Notes: generated by a model not told the origin, from the sequence alone. Positions 44,367 to 53,282 are shown, numbered from the stretch's first letter. The stretch is 64,000 nucleotides of DNA from Micromonospora sp. WMMD882 (GCF_027497255.1 NZ_CP114903.1:2542001-2606000), one strand, 5' to 3'. A program made the numbers and translations.

Positions 44367-44912
44367 TCAGCAGAGGCGGCGCAGCAGCGTGGAGACGCGC
44401 CGGGGCTCGAAGACCTCCGGGTCGAACGGTCGACCGAGCCAGTCCCGCATCGCCTCGTGCTCCGGGTGGAACGGATCGGCGAGCGCGGCGAGCAGCAGCC
44501 GGTAACCCGCGGGACCGCCGACCTCCTCCGGCGGGCCGGCCCGCTCGCCGTCCAGGCAGCTCGGATAACGCCCCTCCGGATCGGCGGTCAGCACGTCCTC
44601 CACCAGGAGGTCGTGCTCCCACCAGTCGCCGAAGTCGTAGGTGTAGTGGAACCGGCTGCCCTTGCCGACCACGGCGTCGAGCCGGGTGTCCAGCTCGTCG
44701 CGCAGCGGCAGCTCACCCACCGGGTCCGGGACGCCGTACTGCACCCCGTCGATCTCGAACGAGTGCAGGTGGTAATCCTGCCAGCCCACCGCGTACTGCA
44801 CGACGCGGTGCAACCGGTCCAGGGTGTACCCGCCGGGGACCAGCACCCGCCGCCAGACCGACGGACGTACCCCGGCCAGCGAGATCTGCAACTGGAAGAT
44901 CTGGCGCGACAT
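44367..44912 (-). CDS. Plasmid pRiA4b ORF-3-like family protein
   Basis: The 181-residue protein matches the PF07929 pattern: IFQLQISLAGVRPSVWRRVLV at the N-terminus, DRLHRVVQYAVGWQDYHLHS with FEIDG, YTYDFGDWWEHDLLVED in the middle, and YPSCLDGERAGPPEEVGG with a Cys near the end. This small fold is widespread in bacteria and plasmids; its biochemical role is not known. The start MSRQ at 44912 with GGGAGG about 10 bases upstream fits the conserved N-terminus; a longer frame exists upstream without support. It is divergent from the cysteine-rich ORF and RibD-like gene. Confidence 0.88.
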   Translation of the reverse strand: MSRQIFQLQISLAGVRPSVWRRVLVPGGYTLDRLHRVVQYAVGWQDYHLHSFEIDGVQYGVPDPVGELPLRDELDTRLDAVVGKGSRFHYTYDFGDWWEHDLLVEDVLTADPEGRYPSCLDGERAGPPEEVGGPAGYRLLLAALADPFHPEHEAMRDWLGRPFDPEVFEPRRVSTLLRRLC

Positions 44913-44934
44913 GCTGTCCCATCCTCCCGGGGCA

Positions 44935-44940
44935 TAGGCT
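44935..44940 (+). promoter_or_regulatory. -10 box for the leaderless small Cys-rich ORF
   Basis: TAGGCT lies 6 bases before the ATG at 44947. Confidence 0.5.
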
Positions 44941-44946
44941 GCCACC

Positions 44947-45066
44947 ATGATCTGCCGAGCGTGTCGGGCGAAACGGCACGGTGACTGCCCGGGCCGCAAC
45001 TGGTGCGACTGTCAGCACCGTACCCCCGGACCGACCCCTCCGGTCACCGGTCCGGCGAGCGAATGA
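44947..45066 (+). CDS. 39-residue cysteine-rich miniprotein coupled to RibD-like reductase
   Basis: The short frame begins MICRACRAKRHGDCPG and continues RNWCDCQHRTPG, ending TGPASE. The five Cys and a His in a CxxC-x9-C-x5-CxC-x-H pattern look like a tiny zinc- or Fe-S-binding fold. The stop overlaps the ATG of the reductase gene (ATGA), so the frame is very likely translated and coupled. A TAGGCT -10 box 6 bases before its ATG gives it a leaderless start, making it the first gene of the operon. I do not recognise a named family. Confidence 0.7.
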   Translation: MICRACRAKRHGDCPGRNWCDCQHRTPGPTPPVTGPASE

Positions 45067-45809
45067 GCGTCCGCGTCCCGATCCACCGCGCGTGGCCCGG
45101 CCCCGGCGACGGTCCGCTTGACGACGCCGCGCTCACCGCCCTGTACGGCCGCGCCGACCGACCACGCCTGCGGGTCAACTTCGTGACCAGCCTGGACGGC
45201 GCGGTCACCCTGGACGACTACTCCGCCGGCCTCTCCGGCGAGCCGGACAAGCGGGTCTTCGGGCTGCTCCGGATGCTCTGCGACGCGCTGGTGGTGGGCG
45301 CCGGCACCCTGCGGCACGAGGGCTACCGGGCGATCCGCCTCGACCCGGCCCGGCGGGCCTGGCGACGGGAGCACGGGCTCGCCGAGTACCCCACCCTGGT
45401 CGTGGTCTCCGACTCGCTGCGGCTCGACCCGGCGCAGGCCGCCTTCGCCGACGCCCCGGTCCGGCCGGTGGTGCTGACCCGCGACGACGCCGCCGCGCCG
45501 ACCGGCCTGACCGACGTCGCCGACGTGGTACGGACGGGCCCGGACCGGGTCGACCTGGCCGCCGGCCTGGCGGGGCTGCGCCGGCGTGGCCTGACCCAAC
45601 TGCTCTGCGAGGGCGGACCGCGGCTGTTCGGCGCGCTCACCGCCGCCGACCTGGTGGACGAGGTCTGCCTCACCGTCGCGCCCCTGCTCGCCGGCCCCGG
45701 CCCGGGCCGGATCACCACCGGAGCGCCCAGCCCGCCCCGGGGCCTGCCGCTGCGGCACGTGCTGGCCACCGCCGACGGCGTGCTGATGCTGCGCCACGCC
45801 CGGGACTGA
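45063..45809 (+). CDS. Pyrimidine reductase family protein (RibD C-terminal fold)
   Basis: The 248-residue protein has the dihydrofolate-reductase-like fold of the RibD C-terminal domain: LRVNFVTSLDGAVTLDDYSAG at the N-terminal strand, DALVVGAGTLRHEGYRA for NADPH/substrate binding, LLCEGGPRLFGALTAADLVDE and a C-terminal [15 protein letters not shown]. The RibD deaminase domain is absent. It may reduce a deazaflavin- or riboflavin-type pyrimidine intermediate, or act in specialised metabolism. It is translationally coupled to the cysteine-rich miniprotein. Confidence 0.88.
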   Translation: MSVRVPIHRAWPGPGDGPLDDAALTALYGRADRPRLRVNFVTSLDGAVTLDDYSAGLSGEPDKRVFGLLRMLCDALVVGAGTLRHEGYRAIRLDPARRAWRREHGLAEYPTLVVVSDSLRLDPAQAAFADAPVRPVVLTRDDAAAPTGLTDVADVVRTGPDRVDLAAGLAGLRRRGLTQLLCEGGPRLFGALTAADLVDEVCLTVAPLLAGPGPGRITTGAPSPPRGLPLRHVLATADGVLMLRHARD

Positions 45810-46041
45810 CCCGCCACGCCCCGCGCCGGGGCCGGGGTCACCGGGTCCGGCAGACCTGTCCCCGCTCCGGTCCGCCGTCGGCGCCCGCGCGGCGGCGGTG
45901 ACCGTACGCCCCCGCGTCGACCCCGAGGGTCACCGGCGGCGCTCCCCGCGCCGCGTCGCCTGGCGACCTGTCGTACCGCTGAGGCAGGATGCAGCACGTG
46001 TGCCCTGAGCGAGACGAGCGACCACGCAGCGGAGTCCGACG

Positions 46042-47805
46042 ATGACCGACGGCCCGGCGGCCCCCGACGCCCTCGACGTCCCCGGTGAGGAGGTCGGGCG
46101 GGTGCTCGGCACCGCCGACGCCACCCCGCTGACCTTCTGGACCGCGGTCTCCGCCGACAGCTACCTGCAACTCGACGACGTGGTGGTGACCCGCCGCGAC
46201 CTGCCCGACCGGGAGCCGGTGACCATCGCCGGGGTGGTGACCCAGGTGCGCGCCCGGCACGAGGGCGCCCAGTTCGACTCGGACGTGTTCGCCATCGCCG
46301 ACGGCACCCTGCCGGCGATGGTGCAGGAGGCCGCCGAGATCACCACCACCCGGGTCGACCCGGAGCTGTACGTGCCGCCCACCCCCGGCGCGGTGGTGTG
46401 CCGGGCCGAGGGCGACGCCCGGGCCCGGGCGCTGCACTTCGACCGGATGGAACGCCGCATCCCGATGGGCACCGGCCGGGACGGGGTGCCGGTCTACCTC
46501 AACGCCGACTTCCTCGACGGCAGCCGGGGCGCGCACGTGTCGATCTCCGGCATCTCCGGGGTGGCGACCAAGACCAGCTTCGCCACGTTCCTGCTCTACT
46601 CGGTGTTCCGCTCCGGGGTGCTCGGCGGTGACGCGGTCAACGCCAAGGCGCTGATCTTCAACGTCAAGGGCGAGGACCTCCTCTTCCTCGACCACCCCAA
46701 CACCCGTCTCGACGACGCGACCCGGGCCGCGTACGCGAAGCTCGGGCTGGCCGCCGGGGCGTTCCCGGACGTGCGGGTGTACGCCCCGCCGCGGCCCGGT
46801 GACGCCTCCGGCACCCCGGACGTGAGCAGCCGGCTGACCGGCGTGGACAGCTTCTACTGGACGTTGAGCGAGTTCTGCGCCGAGCGGCTGCTGCCGTACG
46901 TGTTCGCCGACGCCGACGACGAACGCCAGCAGTACACGATGGTGGTGCACTCGGTCACCGCCCACCTGGCCCGGTACGCCCAGCCGGCCGACGGCGGGGT
47001 GAGCGTCGACGGGGTGCGGCTCGGCTCGTACGCCGACCTGGTCGACCACGTCGTCGAGCAGCTCAACGACGACGAGACCCGGGGCGACTGGGCGGGCAGC
47101 GCGGTCGGCCTGGGCACGGTCAACGCGTTCGCCCGCCGGCTGATCGGCAGCAAGAAGGACCTGTCCCGGCTGATCCGCGGCGACCTGGCCACCCGCCGCC
47201 CGCACTCGATCAACACGGCGGAGAGCGCCCAGGTCACCGTGGTCGACCTGCACAACCTGCCGGACCGGGCGCAGCGGTTCGTGGTGGGCGTGACGCTGCG
47301 CGGCGAGTTCGAGCGCAAGGAGAAGGCCGGCACCGCCAAGCCGCTGCTCTTCGTCGTCCTCGACGAGCTGAACAAGTACGCCCCCCGGGAGGGCTCGTCC
47401 CCGATCAAGGAGGTCCTGCTGGACATCGCCGAGCGGGGCCGCTCGCTGGGGGTGATCCTGGTCGGCGCGCAGCAGACGGCGAGCGAGGTGGAACGCCGGA
47501 TCGTCACCAACTCGGCGATCCGGGTGGTGGGTCGGCTCGACCCGGCCGAGGCGTCCCGCCCGGAGTACGGCTTCCTCCCGCCCGCCCAGCGGCAGCGGGC
47601 GCTGCTGGCCAAGCCGGGCACCATGTTCGTCAACCAGCCGGACATCCCGGTGCCGCTCTGCCTGGAGTTCCCCTTCCCGGCCTGGGCGACCCGGGTCTCC
47701 GAGGCCGGTCGCGCCCCGTCGGAGACGCTCCGGTCGATCACCCAGGCGGCCGACCCGTTCGCGGTGGTCGGCTCCGGCGGCGCCGACGACGACATCCCGT
47801 TCTAG
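46042..47805 (+). CDS. herA: HerA-like hexameric DNA translocase ATPase
   Basis: The protein has 587 residues. An N-terminal beta-barrel of HAS-barrel type (about 17-125) is followed by a RecA/FtsK-fold ATPase with Walker A GISGVATKTS (170-179, Lys177), Walker B LLFVVLDELNKYAP and an Arg/Gln sensor block GVILVGAQQTASEVERRIV. HerA motors pump DNA to the NurA nuclease in archaea. The C-terminus is DDDIPF, identical to the tip of single-stranded-DNA-binding protein, which recruits repair enzymes. It is first of an operon with sbcD (13-base gap), sbcC and a NurA-like gene. The ATG has CGGAG about 7 bases upstream. Confidence 0.88.
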   Translation: MTDGPAAPDALDVPGEEVGRVLGTADATPLTFWTAVSADSYLQLDDVVVTRRDLPDREPVTIAGVVTQVRARHEGAQFDSDVFAIADGTLPAMVQEAAEITTTRVDPELYVPPTPGAVVCRAEGDARARALHFDRMERRIPMGTGRDGVPVYLNADFLDGSRGAHVSISGISGVATKTSFATFLLYSVFRSGVLGGDAVNAKALIFNVKGEDLLFLDHPNTRLDDATRAAYAKLGLAAGAFPDVRVYAPPRPGDASGTPDVSSRLTGVDSFYWTLSEFCAERLLPYVFADADDERQQYTMVVHSVTAHLARYAQPADGGVSVDGVRLGSYADLVDHVVEQLNDDETRGDWAGSAVGLGTVNAFARRLIGSKKDLSRLIRGDLATRRPHSINTAESAQVTVVDLHNLPDRAQRFVVGVTLRGEFERKEKAGTAKPLLFVVLDELNKYAPREGSSPIKEVLLDIAERGRSLGVILVGAQQTASEVERRIVTNSAIRVVGRLDPAEASRPEYGFLPPAQRQRALLAKPGTMFVNQPDIPVPLCLEFPFPAWATRVSEAGRAPSETLRSITQAADPFAVVGSGGADDDIPF

Positions 47806-47818
47806 GGGGTAACCACCT

Positions 47819-48967
47819 GTGAAGATCCTGCACACCTCCGACTGGCACGTCGGCAAGGTGCTCAAGGGGCGGTCCCGGGCCGAGGAGCACAAGCAGGTCC
47901 TCGCCCAGGTGATCGAGATCGCCCGCCAGGAGCAGCCCGACCTGGTGATCGTCGCCGGTGACCTCTACGACAGCGGGGCGCCCACGCCGGAGGCCACCCG
48001 GCTGGTCACCCGGGCGTTGACCGCGCTGCGACGCACCGGCGCGGACGTGGTCGCCATCGGCGGCAACCACGACAACGGCCCGGCCCTGGACGCGCTGCGC
48101 CCCTGGGCCGAGGCGGCCGGCGTCACCCTGCGCGGCAGCGTCCGGGACTCCCCCGCCGACCTGATCGTCGACGGCGTCACCCGCGACGGCGAGCGCTGGC
48201 AGGTGGCCGCGCTGCCGTTCCTCTCCCAGCGGTACGCGGTCCGCGCGGTGGAGATGTACGAGCTGACCGCCGCCGAGGCCACCCAGACGTACGCCGACCA
48301 CCTGGGCCGGCTGGTCGCCCGGCTCACCGAGGGGTTCACCGAGCCGGACCGGGTGCACCTGGTCACCGCGCACCTGACCGTGACCGGGGCGAGCGTCGGC
48401 GGCGGCGAGCGGGACGCGCACACCGTCCTCGGGTACGCCGTGCCGGCCACCGTCTTCCCGGGCAACGCGCACTACGTGGCGCTCGGGCACCTGCACCGCG
48501 CCCAGCGGGTCGACGGGCCGTGCCCGGTGCGCTACAGCGGCAGCCCGATCGCGGTGGACTTCGGCGAGCAGGAGAACGTCTGCTCGGTGACCCTTGTCGA
48601 GGTGACCGCCACCGCGGCGGCCCGGGTCCGGGAGGTGCCGGTGGCCGGGGCGGTGCCGCTGCGCACCGTACGCGGCACCCTCGCCGAGCTGGCCGAGGCG
48701 ACCCCGCCGGAGGGGTGGCTGCGGGTGTTCGTCCGGGAGCAGCCCCGGGCCGGCCTGCGGGAGGAGGTCCAGGAGCTGCTGCCGGGGGCGCTGGAGATCC
48801 GCGTCGACCCGGAGCTGCTGCCCGCCCCGGGCGGCGGGGCGCGCGCCGCCCAGCGGGCCGGCCGGTCCCCCCGGCAGCTCTTCGCCGACTACCTGGACAG
48901 TCGGGGGCACGCCGACGACGAGGTGCGCGAGCTGTTCGACGAGCTGTTCGAGGAGGTCGACCGCTGA
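47819..48967 (+). CDS. sbcD: Exonuclease subunit SbcD (Mre11-type)
   Basis: The 382-residue metallophosphoesterase nuclease has five phosphoesterase motifs: LHTSDWHVGK, VAGDLYDSG, GGNHDNG, LVTAHLT and LGHLHRAQ, the two-Mn2+ site. A C-terminal capping region follows, ending FDELFEEVDR. With SbcC it forms the Mre11-Rad50-type complex that opens hairpins and processes double-strand ends. The GTG at 47819 has AGGGGGT about 8 bases upstream. Its stop and the sbcC start share one base (TGATG). Confidence 0.95.
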   Translation: MKILHTSDWHVGKVLKGRSRAEEHKQVLAQVIEIARQEQPDLVIVAGDLYDSGAPTPEATRLVTRALTALRRTGADVVAIGGNHDNGPALDALRPWAEAAGVTLRGSVRDSPADLIVDGVTRDGERWQVAALPFLSQRYAVRAVEMYELTAAEATQTYADHLGRLVARLTEGFTEPDRVHLVTAHLTVTGASVGGGERDAHTVLGYAVPATVFPGNAHYVALGHLHRAQRVDGPCPVRYSGSPIAVDFGEQENVCSVTLVEVTATAAARVREVPVAGAVPLRTVRGTLAELAEATPPEGWLRVFVREQPRAGLREEVQELLPGALEIRVDPELLPAPGGGARAAQRAGRSPRQLFADYLDSRGHADDEVRELFDELFEEVDR

Positions 48968-51441
48968 TGCGCCCGATGCGGCTGGACATGGCCGGCTTCA
49001 CCGTCTTCCGCGAGGAGACCGTCGTCGACTTCACCGACGCGGACTTCTTCGCCCTGGTCGGGCCGACCGGCTCGGGCAAGTCGACGGTGCTGGACGCGAT
49101 CTGCTTCGCCCTCTACGGCACGGTGCCCCGGTGGGGCGGCGCGCGGGGGCTGGCCAACGCGCTCGCCCCGTCCGCCGCCGAGGCCCGGGTCCGGCTGGTC
49201 TTCGAGTCCGCCGGTGACCGGTACGTGGCGACCCGGGTGGTGCGCCGGGACGGCCGGGGCAACGTCAAGACCGCCGGCGCCGGGTTGCAGCTCATGCCGG
49301 CCGGTTTCGACGTGACCAAGCTCGACACCGGGCTCAGCCCGGAGGATCTGGGCGAGGTGCTGGCCGGCACCCCGGCCGAGATGGAGCAGGCGGTGCTGGA
49401 GGCGGTCGGGCTGCCGTACGAGCAGTTCACCAGTTGCGTGGTGCTGCCGCAGGGCCAGTTCGCCGACTTCCTGCACGCCCGGCCGGCCACCCGGCAGCAG
49501 ATCCTGGTCAACCTGCTCGGTCTCGGCGTCTACGAGCAGGTGCAGAAGCGGGCCGCCGAACGGGCCGGGCGGGCCGAGGCGGGGCTGGAGGCGGTGGACC
49601 GGGTGCTCGCCGGGCTCACCGACGTCGACGACGCGACGCTGGCGCAGGCGCAGACCGGGGTGGACCGGGCGCGCGAGCTGGCCGCCGCGGTGGCCGCCGC
49701 CGTACCGGAGCGGGACGCGGCGCGGGCGGCGGCCTCGGCGGCCCGGACGGCGCTGGCCGCCCTGGACGCCGACCTGGCCGCCCTGGACGCGGTCCACGGC
49801 CCGGCCGGGGTGGCCGAGGTGGCCGCGGCGGTCACCGCCGCCCGCGCCGGGGTGGACGAGGCGGCGCGGGCGGTGGCGTTGGCCGAGGAGCGGGAGGAGA
49901 AACTGCGCGGCGAGGTGACCGGCGCGGGCGACGAGAGCACGCTGCGGCTGCTGTTGAAGGCGTACGCCGACCGCGGGCGGCTGGCCGTCGAGGCGGCGTC
50001 GGTGGCGGTCGCGGTCGCCGACGCGCAACGCGAGCACGACGCGGCGACCGACGCGCTGGCCCAGGCCCGGGCGGCCGCTGAGCGGGCCGAAACCGAGCTG
50101 GAGGCGGCGTTCCGGGCGCACGAGGAGGCGAAGACCACCGACCAGGCGGTGGCGTTGCGGGCGCACCTGGTCGTCGGGGCGTCCTGCCCGGTGTGCGAGC
50201 AGGTGGTGCCCCGGGCGCCGGCGGTGCCGGCCGGGTCGGCGGTGGCCCGGGCGCTCGCCGCCGGCAGGACGGCCCGCGCGGCCAGCGAGGCCGCGAAGCG
50301 GACCACGCAGGAGCGCGACGCCGCCGCCCGGGGCCTGGAGCGAACGCTGCTGCGGGCCCGCGCCCAGCACGAGCAGCTCACCGGCCGGCTCGCCGAGCTG
50401 GACGACCAGCTCGCCGGGGCGGCCACCGAGGACGCGCTGCGGCACGACCTGGCCGAGCACGCCCGACTGCGGGGCGCCCTCGACGAGGCGGCCGGCGCGG
50501 TCCGGGCGGGGCGGGACGCGGCCCGGCGGGCCCGGGCCGCCCTCGACGCGGCCGAGGAGCGGCTGCGGGCCGCGTGGCGCGAGTTCGACTCGGTCCGTGA
50601 CGGGCTGGCCCGGTTCGGCCCGCCGGTCGCCGACCGGGACGACGTCGCCGCCGCCTGGGCGACGCTGGCCGGCTGGGCCGGCGGCGAGTCGACGCGGCGA
50701 CGCGCCGACCGGGACGGGCTGGTCGGGTCGGTCACCGGGGCCGAGACGGCCGCCGAGGCGGCGCAGCAGCGGATCGGGGAGCTCTTCGCCGCCGCCGGCC
50801 TGCCGGTGGACGACGACCCGGTCCGGGCGGCCACGGTGGCGGTGGAGCGGGCCGAGGCGGCGCGCCGGCGGCTGGTGGAGCGCCGGGAGCAGGCCGCCGG
50901 GCTGCGTGAGCAGCGGGCCGGGCACGAACGCGACGCCCGGGTGGCCCGCGCGCTGGCCGGTCACCTGCGGGCCAACAACTTCGAGCGGTGGCTGCTGGCG
51001 GAGGCGTTGGACCTGCTGGTCGACGGGGCCTCCGGGATCCTGCGGGAGCTCTCCGGCGGGCAGTACGACCTGGTGCACGACAAGGGCGAGTTCTTCGTGG
51101 TCGACCAGTACGACGCCGGGCTGCGGCGCGGGGTGCGGACGCTCTCCGGCGGGGAGACGTTCCAGGCGTCGCTGGCCCTGGCGCTGGCGTTGTCGGAGCA
51201 GTTGGCCGGGTTGTCCACCACGGCGGCCAGCCTGGAGTCGATCGTGCTGGACGAGGGCTTCGGCACGCTCGACGCGACCACCCTGGACACCGTCGCGGCC
51301 ACCCTGGAGAGCCTGGCCGCCCGGGGCGACCGGATGGTCGGGGTGGTCACCCACGTGCCGGCGCTCGCCGAGCGGATCCCGGTCCGCTTCGAGGTCCACA
51401 AGGACGCCCGCAGCGCCCGGGTGGAACGGACCGGCCGGTGA
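48967..51441 (+). CDS. sbcC: Exonuclease subunit SbcC (Rad50-type SMC ATPase)
   Basis: The 824-residue protein has N-terminal Walker A LVGPTGSGKSTVLDAICFAL with the Q-loop segment VLPQGQFADFLHA. Two long Ala/Glu/Arg-rich coiled coils (about 195-395 and 425-640) are separated by a zinc hook CPVCEQ (about 405). The C-terminal ABC signature LSGGETFQASLALAL and Walker B SIVLDEGFGTLD follow. It is shorter than E. coli SbcC (1048), as usual in actinomycetes. The ATG at 48967 overlaps the sbcD stop; a second ATG 9 bases on is possible. Its stop overlaps the NurA-like GTG. Confidence 0.95.
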   Translation: MRPMRLDMAGFTVFREETVVDFTDADFFALVGPTGSGKSTVLDAICFALYGTVPRWGGARGLANALAPSAAEARVRLVFESAGDRYVATRVVRRDGRGNVKTAGAGLQLMPAGFDVTKLDTGLSPEDLGEVLAGTPAEMEQAVLEAVGLPYEQFTSCVVLPQGQFADFLHARPATRQQILVNLLGLGVYEQVQKRAAERAGRAEAGLEAVDRVLAGLTDVDDATLAQAQTGVDRARELAAAVAAAVPERDAARAAASAARTALAALDADLAALDAVHGPAGVAEVAAAVTAARAGVDEAARAVALAEEREEKLRGEVTGAGDESTLRLLLKAYADRGRLAVEAASVAVAVADAQREHDAATDALAQARAAAERAETELEAAFRAHEEAKTTDQAVALRAHLVVGASCPVCEQVVPRAPAVPAGSAVARALAAGRTARAASEAAKRTTQERDAAARGLERTLLRARAQHEQLTGRLAELDDQLAGAATEDALRHDLAEHARLRGALDEAAGAVRAGRDAARRARAALDAAEERLRAAWREFDSVRDGLARFGPPVADRDDVAAAWATLAGWAGGESTRRRADRDGLVGSVTGAETAAEAAQQRIGELFAAAGLPVDDDPVRAATVAVERAEAARRRLVERREQAAGLREQRAGHERDARVARALAGHLRANNFERWLLAEALDLLVDGASGILRELSGGQYDLVHDKGEFFVVDQYDAGLRRGVRTLSGGETFQASLALALALSEQLAGLSTTAASLESIVLDEGFGTLDATTLDTVAATLESLAARGDRMVGVVTHVPALAERIPVRFEVHKDARSARVERTGR

Positions 51442-52403
51442 GCCGGCCCGGGTTCTTCGTCGACGCGTGGGATCCGGCGTACGGGGCGTCGTTCGAGGCG
51501 TCGGCGCTCGGCCCGGCCGCCCCGAGCAGCGGCCAGGTCGACCCGGACGTCGAGCTGCCGGCGGCGGACTGGCGGGCGCTCGGCCCGGCCGTCGGCGTGC
51601 GCTCCCCGGAGGTCGTGCTGCTGGTCGACGGGGTGCGCCGGATCGACGCCAGCGTCTGGACGGCCGAGGCGGACGGCGTGTCGTACCCGGGGATCGCCGC
51701 CTCGTACGCGGCCGGGGTGGTCCGCTGCGACCTGGGTCGGGGCGTGGCGGAGCTGGCCGGGGCGCGGGTGGCCCGGGGGCTGTTCACGGCCAGCCCGTCG
51801 GCCGGGGACGTGGTGGCCGGCTCGGTCCGCTACCCGGTGCGCCGGGTCGGCGGCAGCGGTGAGCTGAGCAAGCTGCCGGCCGCCGTGCAGGGCCCGTTGA
51901 CCGCGCTGGAGGTGGAGGTCTCCGACGCCGCCCGCGTCGACGGCGACCTGCTGGTGGTGGACGGTCCGCTGCGCGCCCGGCGGCAGTTGCCGCGCACCCT
52001 CGGGTACGTCAAGACGCAGCACAGCCAGTACCTCGACGCCCGGTTGGCGGCGGTGGTGACCGGGCTGACGCCGGGGCAGCGCTGCCCGGTGTTCCGGCTG
52101 GGCATCGGCACCGCCTGGGGCAGTTGGTCGTGGTATCTCCGGCTGCCGGTGACCCGGGGCGCGCCGTGGGCCGGCATCGTGCGGGTGGAGTGCTCACCGG
52201 ACCTGACCCCGGCCGAGGCGGTCGCGCTGGCCGACCTGTCCCTGGTCACCCTGCCGCGGTTCGCCTCCACCCCGTACAAGGACCCGCGCGCCCCGCAGAA
52301 CCTGATCCCGATCGCCGGGCTGGAGCGTCGGCTGCGCAGCCTGCTCGGTGACGCCCGGCTGCTGCACCGCGCCCTGTCCGCCTCCGCCCGCCGGGCCCGC
52401 TGA
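51438..52403 (+). CDS. nurA: NurA-like 5'-3' nuclease, last gene of the HerA-SbcDC operon
   Basis: The protein has 321 residues. NurA-type features: an acidic strand EVVLLVDGVRRIDASVW (Asp64), a second strand LLVVDGPLRARRQLP (Asp175), then LGYVKT (Lys192), which correspond to the VDG / DGPL / GxxK blocks of the NurA RNase-H-like nuclease fold. YKDPRAPQNLIPIAGLERRL forms the C-terminal conserved region. Assignment rests on these blocks plus position behind herA-sbcD-sbcC, the same order as archaeal herA-mre11-rad50-nurA operons. The GTG overlaps the sbcC stop by 4 bases. It probably degrades the 5' strand during end resection (inference). Confidence 0.75.
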   Translation: MSRPGFFVDAWDPAYGASFEASALGPAAPSSGQVDPDVELPAADWRALGPAVGVRSPEVVLLVDGVRRIDASVWTAEADGVSYPGIAASYAAGVVRCDLGRGVAELAGARVARGLFTASPSAGDVVAGSVRYPVRRVGGSGELSKLPAAVQGPLTALEVEVSDAARVDGDLLVVDGPLRARRQLPRTLGYVKTQHSQYLDARLAAVVTGLTPGQRCPVFRLGIGTAWGSWSWYLRLPVTRGAPWAGIVRVECSPDLTPAEAVALADLSLVTLPRFASTPYKDPRAPQNLIPIAGLERRLRSLLGDARLLHRALSASARRAR

Positions 52404-52412
52404 CCCGGGCGG

Positions 52413-52418
52413 GATACT
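52413..52418 (+). promoter_or_regulatory. Possible -10 box before spermidine-synthase-like gene
   Basis: GATACT is followed by 6 bases and the ATG at 52425. This would give the gene its own leaderless start although it lies only 21 bases behind the NurA-like gene. Confidence 0.4.
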
Positions 52419-52424
52419 GGGCGG

Positions 52425-53282
52425 ATGGGGCGGCGGCGGGGTGGCGACCGGGTGGTCGAGCGGGTCGACACCGGCGAGGCGGAGCTGACGCCCGACGCCG
52501 ACCGGGCCGGCTCGTGGACGCTGCTGCTGGACGGCACGCCGCAGTCGCACGTCGACCTGACCGACCCGACGCACCTGGAGTTCGAGTACGTGCGCCGGCT
52601 GGCCGCCGCGATCGACCTGGTCGCCCCGGCCGGCGCGCCGCTGCGGGCGCTGCACCTGGGCGGCGGCGCGCTGACCCTGCCCCGGTACGTCGCGGCCACC
52701 CGCCCCGGGTCGACGCAGCGGGTGTCCGAGGTGGACGGCGCGCTGGTGGAGCTGGTCCGTCGGGCGCTGCCCTGGCCGGCGGAGGCCCGGCTGCGGGTGC
52801 GGGTCGCCGACGCCCGCGAGACGCTGACGTCCACCCGGGACGCCGCGTACGACCTGGTGGTCGCCGACGTGTTCGCCGGCGCCCGCACCCCGGCCCACCT
52901 GACCTCGGTGGAGTACGCCGCCGAGGTGGCCCGGGTGCTGCGTCCGGGCGGCTGGTACCTGGCGAACCTGGCCGACGGCCCGCCGCTGCGGTACGCCCGC
53001 GCCCAGGTGGCGACGGTCCGCTCGGTGCTGCCCCGGGCCTGCCTGGTGGGTGACGCCGGGGTGCTGCGTGGTCGCCGGTACGGCAACCTGGTGCTGGTCG
53101 CCGGCCGGGACGAGCCGCCGGTAGCGGCGTTGACCCGGCGGGCCGCCGGGGACTGGTTCCCCGGCCGGGTGCTGGCCGGCGCGGAGCTGGACCGGTTCGT
53201 CGGCGGCGCGGCGGTGGTGCGGGACGCCGACGCCACCCCCTCCACGCCACCCCCGCCCGGAATTTTTTCCGTCCGCCGTTGA
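52425..53282 (+). CDS. Spermidine-synthase-like methyltransferase-fold protein
   Basis: The 285-residue protein has a short N-terminal beta region (SWTLLLDGTPQSHVDLTDPT), as in polyamine synthases. A Rossmann core follows with LRALHLGGGALTLPRYVAAT (motif I), RVSEVDGALVELVRRAL, YDLVVADVFAGARTPAHLTS and VLRPGGWYLANLADG. Such proteins in actinomycetes are annotated as fused spermidine synthases. The canonical decarboxylated-SAM/putrescine residues are not evident, so the activity is open. It is on the same strand as, and 21 bases after, the NurA-like gene. Confidence 0.8.
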   Translation: MGRRRGGDRVVERVDTGEAELTPDADRAGSWTLLLDGTPQSHVDLTDPTHLEFEYVRRLAAAIDLVAPAGAPLRALHLGGGALTLPRYVAATRPGSTQRVSEVDGALVELVRRALPWPAEARLRVRVADARETLTSTRDAAYDLVVADVFAGARTPAHLTSVEYAAEVARVLRPGGWYLANLADGPPLRYARAQVATVRSVLPRACLVGDAGVLRGRRYGNLVLVAGRDEPPVAALTRRAAGDWFPGRVLAGAELDRFVGGAAVVRDADATPSTPPPPGIFSVRR

